DNA of 64,000 bases from Opisthocomus hoazin. Its lineage: Eukaryota; Chordata; Aves; Opisthocomiformes; Opisthocomidae. The notes under the pieces are model-generated. The model did no database searches. It was not told the DNA's origin and worked only from the letters and a program-made list of their open reading frames with translations. Made by a program: the position numbers and the translations under genes. The stretch spans positions 6,103,501-6,167,500 of the forward strand of contig NC_134419.1 in NCBI RefSeq assembly GCF_030867145.1, read 5' to 3'. Below are positions 51,124-61,600 of the stretch, piece after piece (within the stretch, counting starts at the first letter, position 1; each line of letters begins with the position of its first letter).

Positions 51124-54100
51124 AGTTGCTCTTTGGTCTGCACTTAATATATTATCTGCATGAAGTGACAGAATCTGCCCGAATGAGACATTGAGAAATC
51201 CTATGCAGATACAACTGAAGCAATGGTAATGTTAATCAAAAGGAGAAAGAGGTTCTTCCATCACACCCCCTCTGACTAAATACCACCAGATTTTCAGTCA
51301 GGAGAGTGGTTTTCACCTCTCCCACCTCCAAACTCCTGCATGGGGCTGCTGGTGCTAAGCAGCTGCAGTGCTCTAGCACAAAACCCTGGCAGCAGGAACA
51401 CGTTTTCAGGTTTCCACATCATTGAGGGCAAACAAGGTGGTGTTTTGATCAGGAGGCAGAGGTGCCTCTTAAGAGCAGGAAAGGAGTTGTGGACCAGTCT
51501 TCAATATAAACCAGTTTTCTGTTCTAAGCCCAGCACCACACAAGCCTGTGTTGCCATGGAACAGAGTAAAATAAAAGATAAAAGGCACCAGATCTGTAAA
51601 ACGGTTTCCACTTGGTGACTCTCCCTCAGCAGACTCCTTCCTGCCTATTCTGTGCTTCACTAATGAGAGCTCAAAAAATCCTCCAGCTTCACAGACTTGT
51701 TTCTCAAGCGTCAATGCAGAATTTAGACATTGAGAAACTGAAGAAGCAGGTCTTGCTTTAAAGGTCAAAACCTTATTCAAAAGGAATCTGCGCAGGGCAA
51801 AAAGCCAGCACAGAGTTCCCTGTTGCTCTATCACATTGCACCACATTTCAGCCTACGCCAGGGAAACGCCAGCTGCTTTTGTTCCTGGATATTGGATACA
51901 CACGCACTACAGAAAACAGCCTTCACCGCCAGAGTACGGCGTGTTACTACAAGCGCTGTCACCACACTGCACTGCCCTTAGCTAGACTGATGTAGTCCGT
52001 AAGTGGAGCATACCCATCAGCGTTGGATTCACTGTACTGTTTCCTACCTGCCTAAACAGAGTCTCCATGCTGTTCCCCTCCACAGCCTCTTGCTTGTTTG
52101 TATTGAATTCACACTTCTATTCACAGTTCTACTGATTATAACAAGACAGCAAAGTCTGTAAATGTTGGGTTGGTACCACAACAGCCATGACACTCAAACA
52201 CAGAGTGTCATACCACATCTCCCCGCCCTACAGCAGTGTGTTAACTTCAGTGACTTTGCATCACAGCATTGGCAGGATCCCTGAGAAGGGATCAGCAAAT
52301 GAGGCTGAGACAACTTGAGGACAAAATAAAAGCACCCAAAGGCTACCCTGTAAAACCACGTGGTGCCTCACAGGCTTGTTCAGTGTAACAAGAACATCAG
52401 AAGTTTCCATTTCAGACTGGTTCGCTTCTAAAATGCCACTGCATGGGTTTGTCCCTGCACAAACTGAGCTCTATAGTCTACGATTACGTCAAGTTTCTTC
52501 AGCTAACTTGGCTGGAGGACAGAGTGAGCATTCAAGTGCCTACCTCTGGGTGGGTCTCTCAGGGTGCTGCTGCAGCTTGACACTGAATATCCTGTTTGTA
52601 TCGTTCCTCCCCTTCGCCAGTAGCTCAGCCAGGGTCACTCCAGCATCAGAAATAATTCTGTCATTGCAGTTCATCTGATACTGAACTCACATGTCAACAC
52701 GTCATTTAACTAAAATGACAGTAAAGAACTGTAACCAACACAGGGAGAGAAATGATCTTTAAAAGAAGTGATTTTACCTACAACCACGCACATTAAAAAT
52801 GGATTAGTCATAACTGAAGGTTTTTTCAGGGCTCTGTTCCAAATCTGATTCTATTGAATGGCTTCACTCTGCATTTTGGCATCTTAGTGCTTTCAGCTTG
52901 TTTTAAAGTTCAGCCCTAGCTTTCACGTTCCACAAACAAGCTTGTGAAGCTTGTTTCAGGAAGAACGAACAACCCCCTTGCAATTGTTTCATTTTCCAGC
53001 CCAGAGCTGTGGAGCTGTGTTGTGAGACCCATGAGAGGCTCCGAGTCGGGGAGCTGGAAACAAACCCGTACAGTCAAGCAGAGCGGGCAGATCTGCTCAG
53101 CCCCTGGAGTCAGCTGTTCTCTCCTTTCAGTTGTGTTTCCCTTAACATACTGTTCCACTCTTTTCACGCTCATGTCATGCTGCTTCCATTCAAGGGAAAC
53201 AGTATGAAACCTCATTTTTGTATTCAGGAGACCAGCGGGTACTCAGCTTCTGCTGTAGAAAAAACGGTCATGGTTCAGCTCCTGTTCCCTTTGGATGCTA
53301 GAATAACAACGGAGACAGACTTGCTGGAGGAAGCACACCAACACCACGAGATCTGTTGACCTTTCTTCTTTCCCTTTCAGCCTCACTATGGTTTGTAGCA
53401 GTTGTAAAAATTAATACATGTTGAGGAGCTAATGATACCCCTCCATCCCCCTATAAGGCTTGTTAGACACCCGTCTTAAAAGCACTGTATTAGAGCTAAA
53501 TGTTGTAATTATGATTAATAGTGTACATGAATCCCAGCTTGAAACCAAGGTAAACAGCCTCTTCGCAAATCACTGCTGACAGCAGGCTTTGCCTTGGTGG
53601 TTACCCCAGCACAAACCTCCTTTCTAGACAGCCAAAAGCTGTGAAGGCAGCAAAAATTCCAAGCATAGACAAAGTCTAAAAGTATATTGCATGAATCTGT
53701 CAGCTGGTGCTCATGAATAGACTCACACACTTCTTCTGTCTGCTAAAATCTTTGGTTTGTGTCAAGCTGCATAGCTACCTGAGGAGTCAAATGCATTTTC
53801 TTATCTGTCCGTGGCAACTGCACTTCTCAGGGAGTTTACATAGTCCTTCACTACACAAATGCTTTTAACCCCTCTGCTAAAGGCAACTAAACACGATTCA
53901 TCAATATCTACATATCATAAATGTGATTTGCAATAATTCAGGGGGATTTGCACTAACTGTTCCCTGAGAAGCTGTCTTAAATCCCACCTATTACATTTAG
54001 CTATAAATGAAGCTGAAGCAGGAAACTGGGAGGGACTGGGTGTGACAAGGAATAAAAGGAAGGAATGAAAGATACAGTCATTCCAGAAAACCTAACTTAG

Positions 54101-54523
54101 CTCTTCACAACACTATACAAAAGCTAGTTTCTATGATATCTCAGACACTCCTTCTCCAGGTAGTAAAGAGTTCCTTTGCCCAACAGCCAGCTACACAAGA
54201 AACCAAGAAGTTCCTTGTCCATCCAAACCATAAAATTATGGAAACTTTTGTAAACGTGTTCTTCTTGTCTGTGCTTGGCATGTTTAGGGGTACAGAGATG
54301 GGATATTTCTCATCAGACAGTTACCTCCTAGTCTCCACTGGGTGAGGAGATTTCCTGCAAGACAATGCCATTTGCTTTGCTGCCTCTTTGCAAGCCTACA
54401 AATAAAAACATTTACCCTGCGGCCTGTGGAGAGTGTTTCTGTTCCTCTGGTAGACAGGACAGAAGCCTATTCTTACCATCATGAGATCCAACTATATTAG
54501 CCGCTTAACCCCAAACCACAAAT

Positions 54524-54553
54524 ATCAGTAAGAAAATCAGTAAGAAGATCAGT
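54524..54553. repeat. 12-bp tandem repeat, 2.5 copies
   Basis: ATCAGTAAGAAA, then ATCAGTAAGAAG, then a partial ATCAGT. A short slippage-type repeat. Confidence 0.8.
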
Positions 54554-56558
54554 TCTTCCCTTCCAAACGAAGGAGCTGGGTTTCATAGACTCACACACAT
54601 TCCTCATTCATTCAACAACTGCAAAGGAAATTTCTTATAGCTACTGTAACTCCAGTTTTCATACAACTCCTTCTGTGTTTATTTTCCATATAGTGGTGGA
54701 GCCCTGTAATTAAATTTTGTCCTGATTTCCCATATTTAGTCATTATTTATAAAAGATTTATGAACACTAAGTTTTAGCTCGTACTAAGCTTCCCTTGGTA
54801 ACATATTCCTATAGTACTTCTAACACAATATGAGAAAGATGCTCCTTTATCCTCAGTAAAACACACACGTGAAATTGAAGACTTGGTGGCAACATAAACT
54901 TTAAATTCCCTTCTATCAAAGTCCCTAAGTATGTATGTAATAGTCGTGGCTGGGAAGGTACAACAAAGAGGGAAACAAAATCGGGGTGGCAAAGGATGTT
55001 TTCCAGTTACATCTGAGATTTTGGTTGGAATTCCCCAACAGCTGTAAACAACAAGTTCAACAAGCCTGAGAGTCACCTCTTAGTTTGGCTGCATGTGTAT
55101 GTTCCACCAGAACAATACAGCTGCTTCCCTTTGAGGGAAAATGCTGCATTCACTGTTTAAATAGTGAGAGCGCTGTAAACACAGGACTGGCTTTAAAACA
55201 GGCTTATGAAGACAGCATAAAAGCACTTTCAGTTAAAAAGACAAATGAACCAAACACTCCTACTGCAACATCTCTGCAGAAATCATTGCAATTCTCCATC
55301 AAACTCTATTTTTAGGCCACCTGGCAACACCATGGTCAACCCGAGCAGCCAGGTTCGATGTCACAGCATGACCACTTACCAGAAGAGTAGTTTCTGTTCC
55401 AAAATGTCTCTTTTCTGTAACATAGGGGTTCCTCATGCCCAGGTATGCTTTGGGATACACAACTGATGCATTCCGTAGCAAGTAACTACCTTCCATAAAG
55501 TAGCACGATCAAATAACTAGTAAACACGTGTCATATCAAACTGGCAACTACATAGGCACAAACTCCAAGTTATCCAAAGGGAGATTTTGATGATATTTGC
55601 TCCCTCCTTCAATTTCTTTCCTTCCCTTGTCTCCTTGCACCTCCCAGTGCCCCATCAGGAAAGACTCACTCACTGCTCTTCTTGTTCTCAGTTAGACAAG
55701 TTTGCTGTGCTTCTCCCTGCAACTTTTCTTGAACTGACCATGCACGAAAAACATTTGCAAACTGGGACTTCCAGGCTGAGTGACTTCTAGAAGAAGACGC
55801 GCCCATTCCTTCACTAAGCTGGAATGTGCGATCTTGTCCTTTAAGTAGTCTCAAGAGAGACGCTGTCAGTGAAGTCTGTAAAAACTAATTTTAGGACCAC
55901 TACACCTCATTGTCAGTTATGTGGAGCTGCTGTGTCCAAGTGTTACGCTTACACATTGGTAAATTCAAACTGCCTTCAAACTTCCTTCAGCACAGCTGGA
56001 CTATAGACTATATGTAACTTAATGGTAAAGCATTCTCTTCTTTCTTAGTCACCTGGGATTACAATCAGTTCCTCCATTATTTTTGGTATGTTTTCATTAG
56101 TTAGCTCAGCACCAATTTACAGGAACACTTCCTTGAAATAAAACTGAAAGCAATCATGACATCTAATAAAAGATATTACTTTTTCCTACAAACTTTTCTT
56201 CCATTAGTAGGGGAAAATGATGCCAACTGACTTCATCAGGCTGTGAGGATTAAACCATTACTTATAATATGCTTCAAAAATGAGAAAGTGTAATTTAAAT
56301 GTTGGTCACGTGAGCAAGCAGTGAGTCAATATTCAGCGCATTAACTGAATGCATTTGAAGTGCTGGCATTTTTCTGAAGCCTGCCAAGCTGGAGCCATAA
56401 CAGTTTCTTTTATAACCGGAGATCAGCATAAATGAAAGACCTTCCTTAGATCCAGCAGCTGAAGTTCAGAGTCATACGCTCATTACCTCCATTCCACTGA
56501 ATGTCAGCCTATGGGAAAAGTATCAGACATGAATGAGCAAGACAAAGGAGTCATGATT

Positions 56559-56781
56559 ACTGAGGAAGAACTTCTTCCCTCTGAGGGTGACAGAGCACTG
56601 GAACAGGCTGCCCAGGGAGGTTGTGGAGTCTCCTTCTCTGGAGATATTCAAGACCCGCCTGGACAAGGTCCTGTGCAGCCTGCTGTAGGTGACCCTGCTT
56701 CGGCAGTAGGGTTGGACTAGATGACCCACAGAGGTCCCTTCCAACCCCGAACATTCTGGGTGATTCTGATTCTGTATGATT
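56559..56781 (+). mobile_element. CR1 LINE fragment, 3' end (plus orientation)
   Basis: This is a 5'-truncated CR1 copy. It starts in the final ORF2 codons ([20 protein letters not shown] is readable on the plus strand), runs through the 3' untranslated part and ends with GATTCTGATTCTGTATGATT. Over about 60 bases (around 56,640-56,702) it is identical to the complement of the copy at 47.5 kb, so both belong to the same CR1 subfamily. It lies about 720 bases before the CpG island. Confidence 0.95.
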
Positions 56782-57346
56782 ACCTTTTCGGTCAGTATAC
56801 AAGGAATACGAGACCACTGGTGGCATACTGCAATCTAAAAATTAATCCCAAACCCTGCCAGCCCAACAGACTGATCCATCAGTTTGTCGCTTTCTACAGC
56901 CAAACTCAGGAGCAGACACAGAGCTCTGAAAGTTCCTGTAGGTTAGACATCTAAATATTGTCGGTATTCCCTAGACCTTGAAGTTTCCTTTACACTGAAT
57001 GCGATTTGTACCTAAGACTTCAGACAGCTGTTTCCAGATTCCTAACCCCAGCACTTTCAGTGACACCAGCCATCATCAAAACAGTTTGCCAGAAAAAACA
57101 AGCCTCCAAAGACAAACCTATACATGCAGACACCTGCACTGGCCTTCACATTTTTTTCATGCTGCCTCCTTCCTTCTCTTCTCTGAACACAGAGAAGATG
57201 GTGTTAAAACAAAGTGATAAATTTTGCCTGGGAGATTGCCGGGAGATCCAGATCTACTGACTTTGGTGCAGTACCAGAGTTTGCTAAATGTGTGTGAGAA
57301 ATATAGACAATTTATTTTCTGCTTTGGGCACCAGCAATTTTAAATA

Positions 57347-57358
57347 TTTTTTTTTTTT
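57347..57358 (+). repeat. T12 homopolymer before the CpG island
   Basis: A plain T run about 150 bases upstream of the island boundary. A T-rich flank is common beside CpG islands; no element was recognised. Confidence 0.85.
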
Positions 57359-57386
57359 GCTGATTGCACCGTTTTGTTTTGTATGA

Positions 57387-57394
57387 ATTTGCAT
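57387..57394 (+). promoter_or_regulatory. Octamer motif ATTTGCAT upstream of the CpG island
   Basis: This is an exact octamer (POU-factor) motif about 110 bases before the CpG island begins. A single 8-mer can occur by chance, so occupancy is only a possibility. Confidence 0.3.
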
Positions 57395-57957
57395 CTCCGT
57401 TTGCTATATTACACGTTTAAAGAACACATTTCTGCAGAGAAACGACCTGGAAGCTGGCAGCACGCTCAGCCTGGGGTCAGACAGCAGCTTCTCGCTGTTC
57501 CCCTCCGAATCCCATTCTCCGCCCGGGCAGGCCCAAAACGCCGCCGCTCGCCGCCTCCCTTCCGGGACCGGCTCTCCAGCTGCCACCCACAGACAGGGCC
57601 GCAGCCTTCGGCGGGGGTCAGGCCTTCGTTCCTCCTTCGAGCCGACCCTCATCACCTCAGAGCAGGACGCCTGGCCGAGCCGCTCCCTCCCTGCCCACCG
57701 GCCCCCACCGGGCGCGCCAGCCCCTGCCCGCTTTCCCGCCTCGCCCGCCCCGGGCCTGTCGGGTGTTTCGCGGTGAAAGCCCAGCCACCGCCTCTCCCGC
57801 CGTGCCCCTGCGGGACTCGTTCACTGGTAACTGAAGGAGGAACTACCGGCAGCGGGCGGGGGACCGGCCCCGCAGCCCAGGCCCGGCAGCTCGGCGGAGC
57901 CCACCCGCTGAGGCAGCGCCAGGCCGCAGCGAGGCCCGGCCCTCAGGCCTGGCTCCA

Positions 57958-57971
57958 GTTGCCCTGGCGAC
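57958..57971. promoter_or_regulatory. RFX X-box-like palindrome 1
   Basis: The sequence GTTGCCCTGGCGAC fits the RFX X-box pattern GTNRCC(N)nRGYAAC, with a C-to-T deamination-type difference in one arm (GGCGAC instead of GGCAAC). It lies about 400 bases 5' of the USP24 start codon and 12 bases before the first CACGTG E-box. Confidence 0.5.
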
Positions 57972-57982
57972 GCCGCTCCCCC

Positions 57983-57991
57983 TCACGTGAC
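57983..57991. promoter_or_regulatory. CACGTG E-box 1 (TCACGTGAC, CLEAR/USF type)
   Basis: TCACGTGAC matches the extended palindromic E-box bound by USF1/2, TFEB/TFE3 and MITF family bHLH-zip factors. It lies between the two X-box-like sites. Which factor would use it cannot be told from sequence. Confidence 0.5.
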
Positions 57992-58018
57992 CCTGGCCGG
58001 CCACGCCCGCCCGCTCCC

Positions 58019-58032
58019 GTCGCTATGGCGAC
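58019..58032. promoter_or_regulatory. RFX X-box-like palindrome 2
   Basis: GTCGCTATGGCGAC is an RFX-type imperfect palindrome; extended outward, CGTCGC and GCGACG form perfect 6-bp arms around TATG. It starts 61 bases after the first X-box and shares the GGCGAC right arm with it. Confidence 0.5.
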
Positions 58033-58102
58033 GGCCTCTCCCTCGCATTCCTCCCCCCACACACCTCTGCCAGTCCATTCATGCTCGGGCTGAGCCTCCC
58101 CC

Positions 58103-58112
58103 GTCACGTGAC
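58103..58112. promoter_or_regulatory. CACGTG E-box 2 (perfect GTCACGTGAC palindrome)
   Basis: This is a perfect 10-bp palindrome and equals the ideal CLEAR/USF site. It lies 120 bases downstream of E-box 1 and about 50 bases before the ETS/SP1 cluster, in a typical proximal-promoter position. Confidence 0.55.
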
Positions 58113-58152
58113 GCGGGCTTGGCGTGCGCTGCCTCAGCCGGGCTTCGCCCGC

Positions 58153-58180
58153 CGCTTCCGGGCTGAGGGCGGGGCGGAGG
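58153..58180. promoter_or_regulatory. ETS (CCGGAAGCG) and SP1 (GGGCGGGGCGG) cluster
   Basis: CGCTTCCGG at 58,153-58,161 reads as an ETS/GABP site on the minus strand, and it is followed at once by a tandem GC box. These are standard core-promoter sites of TATA-less genes and suggest that transcription starts within the next 100 or so bases. Confidence 0.5.
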
Positions 58181-58261
58181 GGGCGCGTGTGTGAGGGCGC
58201 GCGCGGGGGGGGGCGGGGGCGGCCGCCGCGGCGGCGGCTCTGAGGGGAGAGGCGCTCCCGT

Positions 58262-58295
58262 CAACATGGCGGCGCGCGGGGCGGGCAGCGCCTGA
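58262..58295 (+). promoter_or_regulatory. Perfect TISU/YY1 element opening a 9-codon uORF
   Basis: CAACATGGCGGC (58,262-58,273) matches all 12 positions of the TISU consensus SAASATGGCGGC, which is also the YY1 site AANATGGCGGC. Its ATG at 58,266 opens a short frame, MAARGAGSA, that stops with TGA at 58,293-58,295. That is 65 bases before the USP24 ATG and in a different frame. TISU elements are known to sit 5-30 bases after the transcription start and to drive scanning-free initiation on very short leaders; YY1 also positions transcription there. The transcription start is not known here. If it lies just upstream of 58,262 the uORF should be translated and USP24 would depend on leaky scanning or reinitiation; otherwise the site is only a YY1 element. 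Confidence 0.6.
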
Positions 58296-58360
58296 GCCCG
58301 GCGCCCCTCGGTTCGCGGCCCCCCCCCTCCCCCCCCCCGGGCCCCGGCCCCGGCGCGGCC

Positions 58361-58654
58361 ATGGAGAGCGAGGAGGAGCAGCACATGACCACGCTGCTCT
58401 GCATGGGCTTCTCGGACGCGGCCGCCATCCGCAAGGCCCTGCGCTTGGCCAAGAACGACATCAACGAGGCCGTGGCGCTGCTCACCAACGAGCGGCCCGG
58501 CCTCCACTACGGCGGCTACGAGCCGATGGAGAGCGGGCAGGGCCCGCCGGGCGGGCACGGCTCCCCCGCCGGCGGGCAGGGCAGCCGCGACGGGGACGGC
58601 GGTGGCGGAGGCTTCGACCCGCCGCCCGCCTACCACGAAGTGGTGGAGACCGAG
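58361..58654 (+). CDS. USP24: USP24 coding exon 1 (UBA domain, N-terminus of ubiquitin-specific protease 24)
   Basis: The exon encodes 98 residues beginning MESEEEQHMTTLLCMGF, which I recognise as the N-terminus of vertebrate USP24, a cysteine deubiquitinase of roughly 2,600 residues; its catalytic domain lies far downstream, outside the window. Residues about 6-45 form a UBA ubiquitin-binding domain: the MGF loop is at 15-17 and the last helix contains NDINEAVALLTNE. Residues about 52-84 are a Gly/Pro-rich low-complexity linker, shorter than I recall for mammals. Residues 87-91 are PPPAY, a PPxY match of the kind bound by WW domains of NEDD4-type ligases. The start is chosen by homology and by a strong Kozak context (gccATGG). 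The exon ends in phase 0 at GAG|GTGAGC, just where the mammalian protein continues with a Lys-Asn-Asp run. The open frame continues to 59,041 but is intronic after 58,654. Identity is near certain; the linker is the only part that differs notably. Confidence 0.96.
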
Positions 58655-61600
58655 GTGAGCTGCGGCCTGCCCCGGGGACGGCCTCCTGTCAGCGCCGGGC
58701 GGGTGGAGGCTCCCCGGCGGCCTCCCCGCTGCGGGGGTCCCGGCCGGCGGGCGGGGGTCCGGCGGGAGGGTGTCCCCGGGGGAGGACCCCCACCCCACCC
58801 CGGGGGCTTCTCCCCGAGCGCCCTGCCGCCTCGCCGTCCCTCGCCGCCGGGCACTGCGCGCCGCGGCTCTGCCTTGCGGTGGCTGCGAGGTGGAGAGCGC
58901 CCGGGCTTTTCCTTGGCATTCGAGGAATGTGTGGCTACCGTGGGACTGGGGATTTTTTTTCCTTCCCCTCTTCTGCCTTCTTGCGTAATCCGAGGGACTA
59001 CTGACTGTGTAGTGGGTTTTTTAAACGTTTGCGCAATGTGAAGGAAAGTGCAGTCTGGGTATTACATCGCATACAATTTTATTTGGATAAGCTAAGCATA
59101 AATTCAGAAACAGAAATGCAGCGAGCTTAAATATTTTCAAAACAAAGGCTTTAACTCATAACGTAAATTACAGTTGTGTTCTAAAATGAGCCTGAAGTAG
59201 AAGTGCCGGAGAGCGTCAGTCTTTCCCGGTTTCTTTCCTTCCTCCTTGTCTGCCTTTTTCTCTTCTCTCTTCCATCCTCTTCCAGAACTCTGAACTCCTC
59301 AGCCAGCAGGTACGCTCATAGCACTTTCCCTGGCGCCTGCAACACTCTCATAGCACTCACCTGTAAAGCCTTCTCCTCCTCCAGGTCTTTTTTCCAAAAC
59401 TTCTCAGAGGGCTCATATGAGAAGAGCTAATTAATAGTGTCCAGATTATGGAACCCGAGGGGATGAGAACAGAGCAACAGCCCTGCTGTGCGGTACCAAA
59501 GAGCCACCTTGCGTAGTCTCTGTCTTGAGAAGTGGCCAGTGGCAGATGCCTAAGCACGTGAATAAAACCAGGGAAACTCACGTACCCTCGCAGGCTTCAG
59601 CGAAGAGTATCCTGGGGATTTCCTGCGCTGGAAGTGTTACATCTTTGTGTCTATGTGTGTATGTATCCATAAAAATGTATGTGGCGAATACATGCACGTG
59701 TTTTGTACGTAGCTACACTTGCACAGGTCATCCGTGTCCATACTCTCAAGTATATTGAAGTCCAGTCTTGCAGAACAAAGATGCGTGATCCTGTTCATTG
59801 AACTAACTGGGTTAGATCCTTAGCTCATCTAAAATGATGATGTGTGCTTGTGGAGTGAGGTGATCTGTGGGACGGCGTGTGCTGTGCAGAAGAGGAGCTG
59901 CTGTTTGAGTTCACTGGTTGAAGCTATAGGGAACTGGTTTCTAGCTTTAGCTTTGAAGGGTTGGGAGTGAATGAGAGTTCTGCTAATTTGCATTCAGATC
60001 TCTGTAGCCATCAAGAGAGTGGACTTTCCTGTCAGATGTAGTTATGGTAGGGACAGTCTGGGTTGTCAGTGTAACATTTCAAGAGAAGCTGTCAATGTAA
60101 ACGTCAGAGAAACACTTTTTTTTCCCCCTCCTGTTCCTGTTACAAATGACACTTCTGACAACCCTCACTAAGAAGATTTTTTTTTTCCCCTGTTATTTCA
60201 GCTTCTATGTCAAATCAAACTTACTTGCACTTCACTTTCATTTGCTGCTCATGTTCTTGTTTGCTTTGACGTGTGTTCTTGTTAACCCACAGAAGGGAAA
60301 CCAAAACATGTGCACATAGGCAAATGACTGCAAGTCCACAAAGTAGGTGCTTCAGAAGGATTGAAGTGTCTTGCTCTGTGAAACTTTATATAAATTCGGA
60401 CCTCGATTTAGTAATTGGACTCATTTGCATATAAGCATCAGTCAGTTCCTGCACATGTAAGCAGAACAGTATCTTTGTAATATAAATTATACCTGTAAAA
60501 ATCTGAAGACTTGTGGTTGTTGCCTGTGCTTGTGCAATATTGCAGTACAACCTAGCAGCTTTTGACATATATTTTATAAAAGAGGGGAAAATTACATATG
60601 ATCAGTTCTTGGGTTTTTTGGTTCTTCAAATGTAGAGCTACATTTAATAAATTCCAGCTATTACTTAGGTGGTTAATCAATAAGTAGTTTTCCATTCAGC
60701 ACAAGCTCATGGCATACGAAGCTGCACAGAAAGCCATTGCACAAATAGCTATATTATTCATTGTAGTCATGTACATTGTGTTGAAACATATTGTACTCCA
60801 TACGCGCGTGTGGTAATTCAGATGTTATTTCTGGTTTTCTTCCTCTCGGTGTCCTCTTTCTAACAGCTCAGAGTCTATTCCTCCTTCTCATCATAATACC
60901 AGTTTTAACTTTTACTTAGTGGAGGGGTAGTAGTGTGGTTTTTGTTTTGATTTTTGGATTTTATATATCAATAATATACATATGACTCAAGAGCATAATT
61001 ATTAGAAGGTTTTCCTTTAAAAAAAATTTTTGGTCTAGTAATCATCATTAACAAAAATTAGAATTAGATTTTTTTAAATTTAAAAATAACAAGAAAGCTT
61101 TAGTCATTCTCCAAGATGTGTGTGTAACAGGTCTGTACTTTGTATTTACATTCTTTTTTTGGCTGAGTACAGTTTACTATGCGTATAAGAATAGATTTAT
61201 GAATGATTAAACACTTTACATTTTCCCTAATCAGTAATGAATCCATTACGTTTGCATATGCTTGTTTTCTACTACATAATGTTAGAATCTGTTCAGTAAG
61301 CATGTTGATCAAAGAAAGGCTTGTCTGTTGGTTTTGAGAGTAGCGCAGCAGCCAGATACATACCATACTAGTGAAAACATGGCTTCTTTAGATAAGATAG
61401 TAAAACCAGTGTGAATCCTCTTTCAGTGGTCTGGACTGCTGGTCTTCATGGCTATCTGGAAGTGTTACAGAAGCCTAAATTTGGAATAACTTGCCTGGAA
61501 GCAACACAGCTGCTGTGAGCTAGCCCAACACATGCTCTGTGCTTTATATGTGAGACTTGGGATGAAGACATAGAGAAATTCATTTTCACAAGGGCTGAAA

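Larger units (their letters stand above)
47951..56558. other. Intergenic desert between the two CR1 copies
   Basis: About 8.6 kb of single-copy DNA with higher GC than the first half of the window. Apart from the ISRE-like site and the short tandem repeat listed above I see no gene, RNA or repeat. Overlapping open frames at 48.7-49.0 kb and 52.9-53.4 kb reflect GC content and show no domain. Confidence 0.65.
56782..57499. other. Intergenic flank between CR1 and the USP24 CpG island
   Basis: AT-rich single-copy sequence holding the T12 run and the octamer motif listed separately. No exon is supported. Confidence 0.7.
57500..58920. promoter_or_regulatory. USP24: CpG-island promoter of USP24
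   Basis: This is an abrupt change from AT-rich desert to about 1.4 kb of very GC-rich, CpG-dense DNA spanning the start of USP24 and its first donor. There is no TATA box at the expected place. Runs of G/C (58,204-58,224 and 58,319-58,341) flank the likely transcription start. The island extends some 800 bases 5' of the coding start, which leaves room for a divergent antisense transcript, but I see no antisense exon or coding potential to support one. Long open frames in several phases here are a by-product of GC richness. Housekeeping-type expression is expected from this architecture and is an inference. Confidence 0.92.

Noticed and set aside
57374..58093. A 239-codon plus-strand open frame entering the CpG island
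   Set aside because: Its second half is Pro/Ala/Arg-rich as expected from random GC-rich DNA, it matches no domain I know, and it lies in promoter sequence with factor sites running through it.
58079..58798. A 239-codon minus-strand open frame antisense to USP24 exon 1
   Set aside because: It is the complement of the GC-rich exon and island, with a low-complexity Pro/Ala/Gly product and no domain.
58655..59041. Continuation of the USP24 reading frame past the donor
   Set aside because: The frame stays open only because of GC richness. The GAG|GTGAGC donor falls where the known protein changes exon, and the read-through product has no USP24 similarity.
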